A DNA stretch of 64,000 nucleotides, taken from NCBI GenBank assembly GCA_963776935.1, contig CAVZOP010000012.1, positions 124,001 through 188,000 on the forward strand. Reading direction: 5' to 3'. Under the pieces are notes generated by a model. That model saw only the letters and a program-made list of their open reading frames with translations, was not told where the DNA came from and searched no databases. Position numbers and translations under genes: made by a program. Source of the DNA: JALOLG01 sp963776935. GTDB lineage: Bacteria; Actinomycetota; Acidimicrobiia; Acidimicrobiales; Ilumatobacteraceae. This document shows, one piece after another, positions 1-9,810 of the stretch; positions within the stretch are counted from its first letter, which is position 1; the number at the start of each line of letters is the position of its first letter.

Positions 1-261
1 GGCGGTCACGTCCGTCGGTACGCCGAAGTCGTGGGGGATGGTGCGTCGGTAACCGTGGCGGTTGGCTCGCCCGAAGTCCTGGTCGACGACCTCGCGGATG
101 CGAACGCCGTCCTCGCCCACCGGCTGCACGGTGACCTGCTTGGCCTCGAAGCGCTCCGAGCCATCGCCGGCCCCGATGATGCCGAACCAGGCGAGCGCCG
201 CGCACGCCAGGACGACGAGGACGACGAGTACGTGGCGCCAGCGCGAGCTGCGTCCGAGCAT
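1..261 (-). CDS. DUF2207-like membrane protein, N-terminal part only
   Basis: The first 87 residues of a protein that runs off the left edge. From the ATG at 261 it has a basic start and one hydrophobic segment at about residues 10-28 (VLVVLVVLACAALAWFGII). After it come a strand-rich stretch with EDGVRIREVV and the motif RHGYRRTIP. That order (signal or anchor, then a glycine/valine-rich strand, then an HGxxRxIP motif) is typical of DUF2207 membrane proteins, whose function is unknown. It begins 34 bases after the stop of the SDR gene on the same strand, so the two may share a transcript. The identification rests on the short N-terminal motif only. Confidence 0.6.
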   Translation of the reverse strand, partial: MLGRSSRWRHVLVVLVVLACAALAWFGIIGAGDGSERFEAKQVTVQPVGEDGVRIREVVDQDFGRANRHGYRRTIPHDFGVPTDVTA

Positions 262-295
262 GACCGTCAGTCTGCGGCGTGGGCGACCGGTCTCC

Positions 296-1036
296 TCAGG
301 ACACGAGCGACGTGCCGCCGTCCACCACGAGCACCTGGCCGGTGGCATAGCGGCTGGTGATCAGGCCGACGACGGCGTCGGTGATGTCCTCGGGCGTCCC
401 ACTGCGATGGAGCGGGATGGTCGTCTTGATCTGCTCGCGCACCGCGTCCCACCGCTCGCCGACCGTCCACGGCGTGTCGACGAGGCCCGGCGCGACCGCG
501 TTGACGCGCACCTCGGGGCCGGTGAACTTCGCCATCAGCGTCGTGAGATGGTTGACCGCCGCCTTCGACGTGGCGTACGGGAGCGAGCTGCCACCCTGGC
601 GGACGCCGGCCAGCGACGTGATGTTGACGATCCAACCGTCGCCGCTCGCCCGCAGGTGCGGCAGGGCGGACTGCGAGACGAGGAACGTGCCGATCACGTT
701 GACCCGCAGCACCTGCTCCCATTGCTCGGCCGTCGAGCCGGCGAGATCGGCGAGCGGAGTCGGCACGGTCATCGCCGCGTTGTTGACGAGACCGTCGAGC
801 CGTCCCCATCGCTCGATGGCCGCCCCGACGAGACGGCCGGCCGTCGCCGGATCTCCGATGTCGCCCTGGACGTACACCGCGTCGGGGAGCTCGCCGGCGA
901 TCCGCTCGCCGGCCTCGTTCGAGCGCACCGAGTTGATCACGACGCCGGCGCCGGCACCGGCGAGCCGCCGCGCCACCGCCTCGCCGATCCCGCTCGCCGA
1001 CCCGGTGACGATCGCCGCCTTGCCCGTCAGGTCCAT
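296..1036 (-). CDS. Short-chain dehydrogenase/reductase (SDR)
   Basis: A cytosolic NAD(P)-dependent oxidoreductase of unknown substrate, 246 aa. The nucleotide-binding motif TGSASGIG is at residues 11-18, NNAA at 85-88, and the catalytic set is Ser141, Tyr154 and Lys158 (YATSK). The ending VVDGGTSL is usual for classical SDRs. I start at the ATG at 1036 because GGGGAG lies just upstream; the longer frame from 1078 has no such site. It is followed closely by the DUF2207 gene on the same strand. The family is certain, the substrate is not. Confidence 0.92.
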   Translation of the reverse strand: MDLTGKAAIVTGSASGIGEAVARRLAGAGAGVVINSVRSNEAGERIAGELPDAVYVQGDIGDPATAGRLVGAAIERWGRLDGLVNNAAMTVPTPLADLAGSTAEQWEQVLRVNVIGTFLVSQSALPHLRASGDGWIVNITSLAGVRQGGSSLPYATSKAAVNHLTTLMAKFTGPEVRVNAVAPGLVDTPWTVGERWDAVREQIKTTIPLHRSGTPEDITDAVVGLITSRYATGQVLVVDGGTSLVS

Positions 1037-1201
1037 CGGTATCTCCCCTTCGACTCGCGACTCACGATCGATGGGCACGGTAGTTCGCCCGGTGGTGGGC
1101 GACCGGTGGCGGCGGCAATCCGACCTCGCCGGATCGAGCGTTCAAGTGGGTGATGAGCTGGACCGATAGCAACCGGTCACCCGACGGCAGGAGGTGGGTG
1201 G

Positions 1202-3028
1202 ATGGCGGTTCTGCGCCCTTCACTTGACGAATTGGACGATCTGGCGCAGCCGATGAGCGACGGCGAGCTGCGAGTCGCCCGCGCCCTCGCCCGCCTCGAC
1301 GACGAGTGGACGGTGTACGTGCAACCGCGTCTCGCCCTCGACGTGCCGGACTTCGTCGCCGTGCACCCGCGCCGCGGCGTGTGCGCCATCGAGGTCAAGG
1401 ACTGGTCCTCGGGGACGAGGTACCGCCAGAACGAGCGTGGCGTCGTCGAGTACCGGGGTCGTGACGGCGTCTGGAAGTGCTCGCCCGACACGCCTCGCTA
1501 TCAGGCGTACCGCTACAGCCAGGTGATCTTCGACCAGTTCTTCGCCTTGCCAGAGCACGACACGGCGAGCTCGCCGGCCGTTCGGGCGGCGCTGATCCTC
1601 CCCGGTCACTCGACCGATCACGCTCGAAAATTGCTGGAGCTCGCCCAGGTCACGCCCGAGGAGCACGTCGTCGAGGTGTGGGGCGGTGACGCCCTCGTGA
1701 CCGGCATCGAGCGGGTCGTTCGAGGGATCGGCTGCCCGCCACCGCCGGCGCTGTCGGTCGAGCGGCTGAAGCGCCACCTGTCGGAATCGGAGTTGATCCA
1801 CGAGCCGCGACATCCGGCGAGCGGGGCGGCGCGGATCAGCGGTGGAGCGCGCAACATCGAATCCAACCCGCGAGGCGCGAAGGTCCGGCGCGTCCACGGT
1901 CCGGCCGGATCGGGGAAGTCGTTCGGCCTGGCGGCGCGCGCCGCCCGCCTGGCGAGCGATGGCCAGACGGTCGCGGTGCTCACGTGCAACGTGACGTTGT
2001 CGCACTACCTGCGCACGCTCGTGACCACACGGTGCCACGAGTACGCGGCCGATCCGACACTGGTGACGGTCGTCAGCTTCCACGGCCTGTGCCAGCGCGT
2101 CGCCGACGACGCCCGCCAGGCGGGGGTCGAACCGGTCGCCGACGATGCGCCGTGGCCGGAGCGCATCGTCGCCGAGGCGGCGAACGCGTACGCCCTCGGG
2201 CACGGGCCGGTGTTCGACGCCGTGCTCGTCGACGAGGGCCAGGACTTCACGCTCGAGTGGTGGAACCTGTTGCGCGATCGCGTATGCCGCCGGGATGGCG
2301 AGATGCTGCTCGTGTCGGACCCGACCCAGGACCTCTACGACAAGCGGGCGTGGACCGAGGAGGAGCGCATGATCGGCGCCGGGTTCTCCGGGCCGTGGGC
2401 CGAGCTCGAGGGCTCGTACCGGATCCCCGCCGACATCGTGCCCATCGCCAACGAGTTCAGCCTGCGCTACCTCGACGGTGAGCGGCTGGCCGTGTCCGTG
2501 CCCGACGACCTGCGCTGCGTCGCCGGCCCGGCCGCACCGACCGTGCGGCGATGGCTGAACGTGTCACCGACGGTGAGCCTCGGCCGCCAGATCGGCTACG
2601 AGGTCGCCGAGCTGCTCGACCGCGACCCCGATCTGTCGCCCGCCGACGTGGTGTTCCTCTGCGAGACCCACGCCGAGGGCCTGCAGGCCGTGAAGGTGAT
2701 CGAGGCGTGCGGGATCGAGGTCCACCACATCTTCGCCGAGGACCGCCGTGAGCAGGGCCGTCGCCGGCGCCGGTTCTGGCCCGACGCTCCGGTCGTCAAG
2801 GGCTGCACCGTGCACACGTTCAAGGGCTGGGAGTCGCGGGCGCTGGTGATGGGGATCGACACGTGGCCTGACGCCCTGCGCCGCACCTACGTGGCGCTCA
2901 CGCGGCTGAAGGCGGATCGGCTCGGACGGCCGGCCTACCTCTCGGTCGTCAACGGCGACCCGAGCATGGCCCGCTTCGGTGAGTTCTTCGAGGACCCTGT
3001 CCTCGAGCCGCTATTGAGCCGGAGCTGA
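1202..3028 (+). CDS. NERD nuclease-domain / superfamily I helicase protein
   Basis: A 608 aa protein joining a NERD (nuclease-related) domain to a UvrD-like helicase. The NERD part covers about residues 20-130, with the PD at 49-50 and the E-x-K of IEVKDW at 64-66, which fits a PD-(D/E)xK nuclease core. The helicase has Walker A GPAGSGKS at 233-240, Walker B LVDEGQDF at about 342-349, and late motifs HTFKGWE and YVALTR. It probably cuts or remodels DNA; NERD helicases are often found in DNA repair or defence neighbourhoods, but no defence partner is adjacent. The AGGAGGT box at about 1189-1195 supports the ATG at 1202. Its 3' end overlaps the convergent DUF4230 gene by 18 bp. Confidence 0.88.
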   Translation: MAVLRPSLDELDDLAQPMSDGELRVARALARLDDEWTVYVQPRLALDVPDFVAVHPRRGVCAIEVKDWSSGTRYRQNERGVVEYRGRDGVWKCSPDTPRYQAYRYSQVIFDQFFALPEHDTASSPAVRAALILPGHSTDHARKLLELAQVTPEEHVVEVWGGDALVTGIERVVRGIGCPPPPALSVERLKRHLSESELIHEPRHPASGAARISGGARNIESNPRGAKVRRVHGPAGSGKSFGLAARAARLASDGQTVAVLTCNVTLSHYLRTLVTTRCHEYAADPTLVTVVSFHGLCQRVADDARQAGVEPVADDAPWPERIVAEAANAYALGHGPVFDAVLVDEGQDFTLEWWNLLRDRVCRRDGEMLLVSDPTQDLYDKRAWTEEERMIGAGFSGPWAELEGSYRIPADIVPIANEFSLRYLDGERLAVSVPDDLRCVAGPAAPTVRRWLNVSPTVSLGRQIGYEVAELLDRDPDLSPADVVFLCETHAEGLQAVKVIEACGIEVHHIFAEDRREQGRRRRRFWPDAPVVKGCTVHTFKGWESRALVMGIDTWPDALRRTYVALTRLKADRLGRPAYLSVVNGDPSMARFGEFFEDPVLEPLLSRS

Positions 3029-3661
3029 CTCGAACCGGACCTCGACCTCTTCGACGCCGAGGTTGGTGATCGTCGTCTCGAGGACTTCCTCGACGTGGTC
3101 CCGCGCCATTGCCGTGAGACCGCTCTCGGCCGCGGCGTCGGCCATCTTCTGACCCGCCGCTTCGTACAGGGCGGCTTCGCTGGTCGGGTTGTCCGAGAAC
3201 AGGCCGCCGATGCGGTTGAACAGCCCCCGGTCCCGGTTCATCACGTGGCTCTGCTCGTGGTCGATCACGGGATCGGCGATCGTCGGCTGCGGCAGCGTGA
3301 CGATGACGGAGTTCGTGTCCGGGTCGAACGCGATCGCGTCAGCGGTCAGCGTCGACAGGTCGACGACGGCGTCGACGGTGCCAATGGCGACGAACTGCAC
3401 CCGCTCACCGGCCAGCACCGCGGGCATGTAGCGCACGTCGTTCTCGTCGTCGATGACGACCTCGAACTCGGCCTGCGCGGCGTGGAGGTCGGACATCTCC
3501 CGCAGCTCGGTCAGGATCGGTGGCGGCGAGTGATCCTTGTGCTCGGTCTTGAACGGGTTCAGGTTGAAGCTGACCATGCCCGCAACGACCAGGAGCACGG
3601 CGACGACGAGTGCACCGCCCACGAGCGTTCCGAGGAAGCCGGATCTGGAGTTGTTGCGCAT
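3011..3661 (-). CDS. DUF4230 membrane-anchored protein
   Basis: A 216 aa protein with one N-terminal membrane helix (about residues 10-30, LVGGALVVAVLLVVAGMVSF) and an extracytoplasmic domain matching DUF4230 in order and length. The domain opens with a leucine/glutamate-rich helix (ILTELREMSDLHAAQ) followed by a strand-rich core and ends with a helical tail. The function of DUF4230 is unknown. The start is the ATG at 3661; a reading frame extends far upstream, but that extension overlaps the kinase-fusion gene on the other strand. The last 18 bp overlap the end of the NERD-helicase gene, tail to tail. Confidence 0.82.
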   Translation of the reverse strand: MRNNSRSGFLGTLVGGALVVAVLLVVAGMVSFNLNPFKTEHKDHSPPPILTELREMSDLHAAQAEFEVVIDDENDVRYMPAVLAGERVQFVAIGTVDAVVDLSTLTADAIAFDPDTNSVIVTLPQPTIADPVIDHEQSHVMNRDRGLFNRIGGLFSDNPTSEAALYEAAGQKMADAAAESGLTAMARDHVEEVLETTITNLGVEEVEVRFESAPAQ

Positions 3662-3847
3662 GCGAAAGACGCCTTTCAAACCACTGTGATGGGCGATTCG
3701 CCCAGGACCGGCCCTGACCGAGTCCTGTGGAGAGCATTCCCAAAACCGCGCGCTCAACTCCTGCGTGACGCGAGATGAGCACGTTCCAACCGCCGGGAAC
3801 GCCACCGGGATCCGGTGAGCTGGGGCGACGCGTAGCGTGGCCGACCG

Positions 3848-5398
3848 ATGAGCAGGATATCGAGCGAAGAGCCGATGGCACTGCCGTCTCCGTGCGTCGT
3901 GGTGCTCGTCGGGCCGGTCGCGTCGGGCAAGTCGACATGGGCGCAGCGGTGGTTCGAGCCGGCCCAGATCGTGTCGAGCGATGCGTTGCGGGCGCTCGTC
4001 GGCGAGGGTGAGCACGACCTCGCCGCGTCCACCGACGCGTTCGCGGTCCTCGACGACATCGTCGCCCGCCGTCTCCACCGTCACCTGACGACCGTCATCG
4101 ACACGCTCGGCCTCGACGCCGACCAACGCCGGCAGTGGCGTGAGCGGGCGGCCGCCGCCGGTCTGCCCTGCGTCGCGGTCGTGTTCGACACGCCCGCTCC
4201 GGAATGCCGTCGCCGCAACAGCGCCCGCGAGATCGCGGTGCGCGCCGACGTCGTCGCCAACCAGATGCGCCGGTGGCCCGACGTCAGGAGCGACGTCCTG
4301 GCCGAGCCGTGGCACGACGTCGTCACGCCGGAACCGGTGGCACTCGTTCCGGCGGCCTTGGTGTCGGCACGGTCCTCGCAACGGTCGCGATCCGACGCTG
4401 CCGGCAGTGCGCCGGAAACGGTCGCGGCGCCGGCGGCGGACAGTCACGTCGGGATGCGCATCGGCCTGCAGCTGTCGAGCTTCGAGTGGCCGGGTGGTCC
4501 GCCACGCCTCGCCGGCAACCTCCGCCGGATCGTCACCGAAGCCGAGGCGGCAGGCGTCGAGCACGTGTGGGTGATGGATCACCTGCGCCAGATCCCCCAG
4601 GTCGGCCCGGCGTGGCAGAACCTGCCGGAGCCGTACACCACGCTCGCCTGGCTGGCCGGCGTCACCGATCGGATCCGGCTCGGGGTCCTCGTCTCACCCG
4701 CGTTCCTCCGTCATCCAGCGGTGCTCGCCGACGCCGTTGCCACGCTCGACGTGCTGTCGAACGGCCGGGCGATCTGCGGCCTCGGGCTGGGTTGGTTCGC
4801 CGACGAGTACGCCGCGCTCGGCATCGACTTCCCGCCCCGCGCCGAGCGGTACGCCCGGCTCGAGGACGCGCTGCGGCTACTGCCACTGATGTGGGGCAAG
4901 GGCTCGCCGCGCTTCGACGGCCGGACGGTCGTGGTCGAGGAGGCGATGTGCTACCCGCGGCCGCTGCAGGAGCACGTGCCGATCTGGGTCGGTGGCTCGG
5001 GCGAGCGCAAGACGCTGCGCCTGGTGGCCGAACTGGCGGACGCGTGCAACCTGTTCGGCGAGCCCGACGTCGTGCAGCGCAAGGTCGATGTCCTCCACCG
5101 ACACTGCGAGGAGTTCGGGCGCGACCCGGCGACGGTCGAGGTCTCGCACCTGTCGACCGTGCTCGTCGGCCGTGATCGTGGTGAGGTCGCCGAGCTCGTC
5201 GATCGGCTGCGACCGAAGCGGCGGCCGGCGGAGCGCTTCGCCCGTGATGTCAACGCCGGCACCGTCGACGATCACCTCGCCAGGATCGATCGCTATCGCC
5301 AGTCCGGCGTCGGCACGATGATCCTCAGCGTCGTCGACACCGGCGAGCCCGGCGCCATGGAACGGCTCGGACTTCTCATCGACCGCCTCCGGGTCTGA
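3848..5398 (+). CDS. P-loop kinase fused to F420-type LLM oxidoreductase
   Basis: A 516 aa two-domain protein. Residues 17-160 are a polynucleotide-kinase-like P-loop domain (AAA_33): Walker A GPVASGKST at 22-30, SSDALR after it, and a lid-like arginine motif ECRRRNSARE at about 119-128. A Ser/Ala-rich linker (160-200) leads to a complete luciferase-like monooxygenase domain from Met203 (MRIGLQLSSFEW) to the end, with the TIM-barrel motif GRAICGLGLGWF typical of F420-dependent enzymes. Fusing a small-molecule or nucleic-acid kinase to an F420 enzyme suggests consecutive steps on one substrate, but neither substrate can be read. The ribosome-binding site at the chosen ATG is weak; ATG 3875 is an alternative start. 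Confidence 0.85.
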   Translation: MSRISSEEPMALPSPCVVVLVGPVASGKSTWAQRWFEPAQIVSSDALRALVGEGEHDLAASTDAFAVLDDIVARRLHRHLTTVIDTLGLDADQRRQWRERAAAAGLPCVAVVFDTPAPECRRRNSAREIAVRADVVANQMRRWPDVRSDVLAEPWHDVVTPEPVALVPAALVSARSSQRSRSDAAGSAPETVAAPAADSHVGMRIGLQLSSFEWPGGPPRLAGNLRRIVTEAEAAGVEHVWVMDHLRQIPQVGPAWQNLPEPYTTLAWLAGVTDRIRLGVLVSPAFLRHPAVLADAVATLDVLSNGRAICGLGLGWFADEYAALGIDFPPRAERYARLEDALRLLPLMWGKGSPRFDGRTVVVEEAMCYPRPLQEHVPIWVGGSGERKTLRLVAELADACNLFGEPDVVQRKVDVLHRHCEEFGRDPATVEVSHLSTVLVGRDRGEVAELVDRLRPKRRPAERFARDVNAGTVDDHLARIDRYRQSGVGTMILSVVDTGEPGAMERLGLLIDRLRV

Positions 5399-5402
5399 AC
5401 GA

Positions 5403-6888
5403 TCAATCGTCGTCGTCGCCGGGGCGGTCGCTGCTGGCGATCGGCTCGAGCTGAGCGATGAGGTATTCGGCCACGACGGGGTTGACACCGCCTTCGGCGG
5501 CCCACTCCTCGACGTGGCGGATCAACTCGCGTGCTTGATCGCCGCGCTTCTTCGGCGAGTTCTGGTCGAGCACGCGGGCCAGTTCGTGTTCGACGTCGGC
5601 ACCGCGTGGCCCGATCAGCGTCGGGTCAGCGGCCAGCTGGGCGAGGAACGTCTCGAGGTCGGCGGGGACGGGGAAGCCCGCTATCAGTTCCGGCGGGAGC
5701 GTGGTCGGCGGGGGTTCGGTCACGGCGACCGTGGTGGTGGTCGGGATGATCGTCGTCGTGGTGGCTTCGGCGGTCGCGGGTGTCGTCGAGCGCGACCTCG
5801 CTGGCGGTCGTGGCGGTGCTGCCGTCGGTCGCCGCGACCAGGTCGCTCCCCGATGGCTCGTCACGAGCCGCGATCGCAATGCCGGCAAGACCGACGAGAC
5901 AGAGGGCTCCGAAGATCACGAGCGCACGCGAACGGCCACTCGTACCGCCCGGGCGCGGCATCACCTCGGTCGCGGCCAGGGGATGGATCGCCGTCGCCGC
6001 ACCTTCGGCCGCAACAGCACCGGTCATCACCGCCGTCGCATCACGAACGTCGGCGGGTGTGGGCAACGCCACGGCGTCGGCTCGGAGCGCATCGATCATC
6101 GCCTCGGCCGAGCCGAAGCGGTCGGTCGGCGTGGGGGCCAAGGCCCGGGCGACGACGTCGGCGACCGGCAACGTGACGTCCGGTTGCACGGCGTCGACAC
6201 GCGGCACCGCCTGGCGATCCCGATTCGCGGCGGCGAGCAGGCTCTCATCGGCGAACGGCGGGGCGCCGGTGAGCATCTCGTGGAGGATGACTCCGACGGC
6301 GTACACGTCGGCTGCCGGCGACAGCGGTTCGCCGCGCGCCTGCTCGGGCGCGAGATACCGCAGCGTGCCGATGACGAGCCCCGTCGCGGTGAGGCTGTCG
6401 GTGAGGTCGTCGAACCGCTTGGCGATGCCGAAGTCGGCGAGCTTGGCATCGCCACGCGCGTCGAGGAGGATGTTGGCGGGCTTCACATCGCGGTGCACGA
6501 TGCCGCTGGCGTGGGCGGCGCCGAGTGCCGACAGGACCTGTGTCGCGATCTGCACGGCCTCGTCCTCGGGAAGCTGGCCCCGATCGGCGATCACCTGGGC
6601 GAGAGACGGCCCGTCGACGAGCTCCATGACGAGGAACAGCTCGCCGTCCGCCTCTCCGGCGTCGAACACGGTCACCGCGTGCGGATGGGCGAACCCGGCC
6701 GACGACCTGGCCTCGCGCACGAAGCGCTTCATCGCCCCCGGGTCGGCGCTGGCGACCCGCCCGGCATCGAGCACCTTGACCGCCACGGGGCGGTTGAGCC
6801 GCCGGTCGATCGCCCGGTACACACGGGCGAACCCGCCGGCAGCAAGTTCGTCCTCGAGCGCGTAACGGCCAGCGAGTACGCGTGGCAT
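5403..6888 (-). CDS. Transmembrane Ser/Thr protein kinase (one frameshift)
   Basis: A PknB-type receptor kinase. The N-terminal kinase domain (about 270 residues) has the glycine loop AAGGFARVY, the ATP lysine in VAVKVL, the catalytic loop HRDVKPANILL, DFGIAK and the APE motif. It is followed by a linker, one membrane helix (ALVIFGALCLVGLAGIAIAA) and a Thr/Pro-rich outer segment. The frame breaks near 5770-5825: the original frame becomes His/Asp-rich, while the neighbouring frame gives a normal outside domain (TTTTIIPTTTTVAVTEPPP, then LETFLAQLAADPTLIGPRG) ending at 5403. The total length is one base over a multiple of three. I start at the ATG at 6888. The outer domain is of unknown type. 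Confidence 0.85.
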
Positions 6889-6940
6889 CCCCCGAACGTA
6901 CCCACCCCACCCCCGCCCTACACGGCAGGCCCCCAACCCC

Positions 6941-6993
6941 CCGTTCTGTCTGCCTCAGATTGCCCGCCGGCCCGTCTGAAGCAGACAGAACGG
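6941..6993. repeat. Intergenic inverted repeat, copy A
   Basis: A near-perfect 20 bp stem (CCGTTCTGTCTGC... paired with ...GCAGACAGAACGG) around a 13-base loop. It lies between the end of the PEP-domain gene and the start of the kinase gene, both on the minus strand. The core GCAGACAG/CTGTCTGC recurs in three more places (13757, 14509, 16993), always beside a gene 3' end. It may act as a transcription terminator or be a REP-like element. Confidence 0.8.
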
Positions 6994-6996
6994 GTT

Positions 6997-8725
6997 TTAG
7001 AGGACGGTGACGGTGCCGGCGATGCCGTCGACTTCGACCATGGCTCCGTCGGGGATGCGGGTCGTTGCCGATTCGACCGAGACGACGCAGGGGATGCCGA
7101 GCTCGCGGCTCACGATGACGGCGTGGCTCATGAGCGCCCCGACGTTGACGACCACGGCGGCGGCGGGGAGGAACAGCGGTGTCCAGGCCGGGTCGGTGAG
7201 CGGGGCGACGAGCACGTCGCCGGGTTCGAGGCCGGCCGGGTCGCCGGGGTCGAGGACGACGCGAGCCCGGCCGCGGGCGACTCCGGCACAACCGGGTGCG
7301 CCCGTCAGCACCGCTCCGGACTGGACCGTGCTGGCGACCGTCGATTCCTGTCGCTCGAGCTCCTCGATGCTCGGCACCTCCGCCTGCGACGTGATGAAGA
7401 ACGGAGGTTCGACGGCGGCGAAGCGGTCACGCAACGCGACGCGGTCGGCGATGCGGTCGTGCCACGGCTTCGGATCGGCGAGGTAGGCGGGCAGTTCGAG
7501 CAGCGGGTCGAGCATCGCGACGTCGCGCAGGTTCTCGACGCCGCCCCGCTCGGCGGCGCGGCGGGCGAGCTCGAAGAACGACCGGCGGGTCGGGTTGTGG
7601 GCCCGGATGGCGAGGTCGCGCGTCGCCTCCCGCGCCCGCGCCCACCACGGCGCGGCGGTCAGCGCCTTGCGGAAGTTGGCCCGGTCCATCAGCTTGAGGT
7701 GGGGGATCACCTGGGCCGCGGCGTCGGCCCGCCGGGCGTCGTCGCCGGCGAGCCGTGGCGCGGGCGACAGGTCGTGGATGCTGTGGCGCATGCACTCGAT
7801 CGCGGCGTAGGCGAGCTCGGGCGTGTTCTCCCACGTCCGTGACGACAGCTCCCAGTCGTTCGGACCGCGGTGCCCGTGCTGATTGATGAACGCGGCGAAG
7901 GCGTTGCGGAACTCGACGGCGCCGTCGTCAGCCGCGAGCCGTTCACCGATTCCCTCGACACCCGCGTCGAACGCCGCCGACGACGGCTGGTGTGCGCTGC
8001 ACGATCTGGGCGACCTTCCACAGGTCCTGGCTGTACTGGGCCGACACGACGCCGTCGGCGGCGCCGAGCAGTTCGGTGACGAGGCCGGGCCGCCCGCACG
8101 ACGTGGCGCCGTCGGACAGCACGCCCGACACGATCGCCGCCGTGCCGGTGGTGATCATGTGGTTGCGGAACACCTGCTGGAACACCGGCCGGTAGTCGTG
8201 CACGTACCGCAGCAGCACGTCGTCGCTCGCCGTCGCCAGGTCGGGCTGCCGCGCCTCCCAGTCAGTCACGACCCGTTGGCTGTCGGCCACCGGTTCGGGC
8301 ATCGACTTCTGCGACAACGCCTTGAGCACGATGCGCAGGATGCGAACCGTGGCGACGCGGCGCTTGTCGCCGGGCTGCGGGTCGTACGGGGGCGGGTTGC
8401 CCTCGCCGAAGAACGCCACGTCGATGGCCTCCGGCGACGACCCCGGGGCGCGGACGCCGAGCATCCGCAGGTACGACAGGTTGAGGTACCCGTAGCCGCC
8501 GTACAGCCCGATGATCACCGGCAACTCGGTCGAGTCGAAGTCGCGCCGGTCGGCGATGCCCATCATCGAGTACGCCTCGCGCCACCCGGCTTCGGCGGGC
8601 TTCACTCCCAGCTCGTAGGTGAGCGGGGTCAGCACCTCCGGGAAGACCTCACCGATGTTGCCGCGTGTGTTGATCGGCCACCGGGGGTCGATGCGACCCT
8701 CGACGATCCAATGTGTGCCCGACAT
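6997..8725 (-). CDS. PEP-utilising-enzyme mobile-domain protein without ATP-grasp (one frameshift)
   Basis: A protein of about 575 aa ending in the swivelling phosphohistidine domain of PEP synthase/pyruvate phosphate dikinase enzymes: GALMSHAVIVSRELGIP carries the His that accepts phosphate. The N-terminal part starts THWIVEGRIDPRWPINTRGN and resembles the middle part of rifampin-phosphotransferase-like proteins. No ATP-grasp domain is present here or next door, so the phosphate donor protein is missing from view. The frame breaks at about 7975-7990, where VQRTPA of one frame runs into SSAAFDAGVEGIGERL of the other. The ATG at 8725 has GAGGGGG upstream. The actual phosphotransfer target is unknown. 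Confidence 0.78.
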
Positions 8726-8802
8726 GGTGTCCCCCTCGCAATCCCGGCCGCGCGACGGTAGTCGGTGCCCGAGAGGTGTTCGCTCAGGAGCGGACCAGCA
8801 GA

Positions 8803-9750
8803 TCAGCGCTTGTGGTCGTGCACGAGCCGGCGCCCGAGCGCCCTCAGCTCGTCGCGCACCTCGGGCGGGTCGATGACCTCGAACGAGCAGGGAAGCCCGG
8901 CGAGGTAGCGGGCGATCCACGGCGCCTCGCCACCGATGCGGACCGTCGTGGAGGTCGTGTCGTCGTGGTCGATCACGCCGACGGTGGGCGGGATCATGCG
9001 CTCGACCTCGGCCCGCGTCGCCTCCAGGCGCACGGTGGCGCGCAGGTCGTACCCCCACACCGCCACGCCGGCCGCGACCTGGGCGGCGGCGTCGGGCACG
9101 TCGCCGTGCGTGAACGGAATGCCGGTCGAGACCAGGTCGGTGATGCGGTCGACGCGGAACGTGCGCCAGGCCTTGCGACCGGTGTCGTTGGCGACGAGAT
9201 ACCAATGACGGTCGGTGAACACGAGCCGATACGGCTCGGCGATGCGGTGCGACGTCTGGTCCTGGGCGTCGCGGTAGTCGAAGCGGATCCGCTCCGGCCG
9301 CTGGCAGGCGAGTGCCAGGACGACGAGCACGTCGGTGTCGACGGCTGGTACCTCGGTGCCACGCAGGCCGAGCGTGACGTTGCCGAGGGCGTTGACCCGC
9401 TCGCGCAGTCGAGGCGGGAGGACCCGGTCGAGCTTGCTGAGGGCCGACACCGCCGCCACCTCCAGCCCCGACGAACCGGCGCCGGCCGCGGCGGCGAGGC
9501 CGATCGCCATCGCCACTGCCTCGTCGTCGTCGAGCAGCAGCGGCGGGATCTTGCCGCCCGACCCCAAGCGGTAGCCGCCGTGTACTCCCGGAGCGGCCTC
9601 GACCGGGTAGCCGATCTCCCGCAACCGGGTGATGTCGCGGCGCACGGTGCGCTCGGTGATCTCGAGCCGCTCGGCGAGCTCGAACGCCGACCAGTGGGGC
9701 CGCGTGCTCATCATCGCCAGCAACGTGAGCAGGCGCGATGCGGTGGCCAT
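8803..9750 (-). CDS. WYL-domain transcriptional regulator
   Basis: A 315 aa DNA-binding regulator. Residues 1-60 form a DeoR/HTH_11 winged helix (SAFELAERLEITERTVRRDI), and a WYL domain follows with RHWYLVAND at 171-179. WYL regulators sense nucleic-acid or other ligands and often control stress or defence genes. I start at the ATG at 9750; the frame is open to 9831, but that extension runs through a 10-bp tandem repeat. The divergent neighbour across that repeat is the small protein at 9873, a possible target. Confidence 0.9.
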   Translation of the reverse strand: MATASRLLTLLAMMSTRPHWSAFELAERLEITERTVRRDITRLREIGYPVEAAPGVHGGYRLGSGGKIPPLLLDDDEAVAMAIGLAAAAGAGSSGLEVAAVSALSKLDRVLPPRLRERVNALGNVTLGLRGTEVPAVDTDVLVVLALACQRPERIRFDYRDAQDQTSHRIAEPYRLVFTDRHWYLVANDTGRKAWRTFRVDRITDLVSTGIPFTHGDVPDAAAQVAAGVAVWGYDLRATVRLEATRAEVERMIPPTVGVIDHDDTTSTTVRIGGEAPWIARYLAGLPCSFEVIDPPEVRDELRALGRRLVHDHKR

Positions 9751-9810
9751 GTTGGCCAGATTAGTTCTGAATTGCGGACCGTTCTGGACCTGATGCCCAC
9801 GTAATTTCAA

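Noticed and set aside
5701..7842. A plus-strand frame of over 700 codons
   Set aside because: It lies opposite the kinase and PEP-domain genes, whose catalytic motifs are complete; the frame has no recognisable domain.
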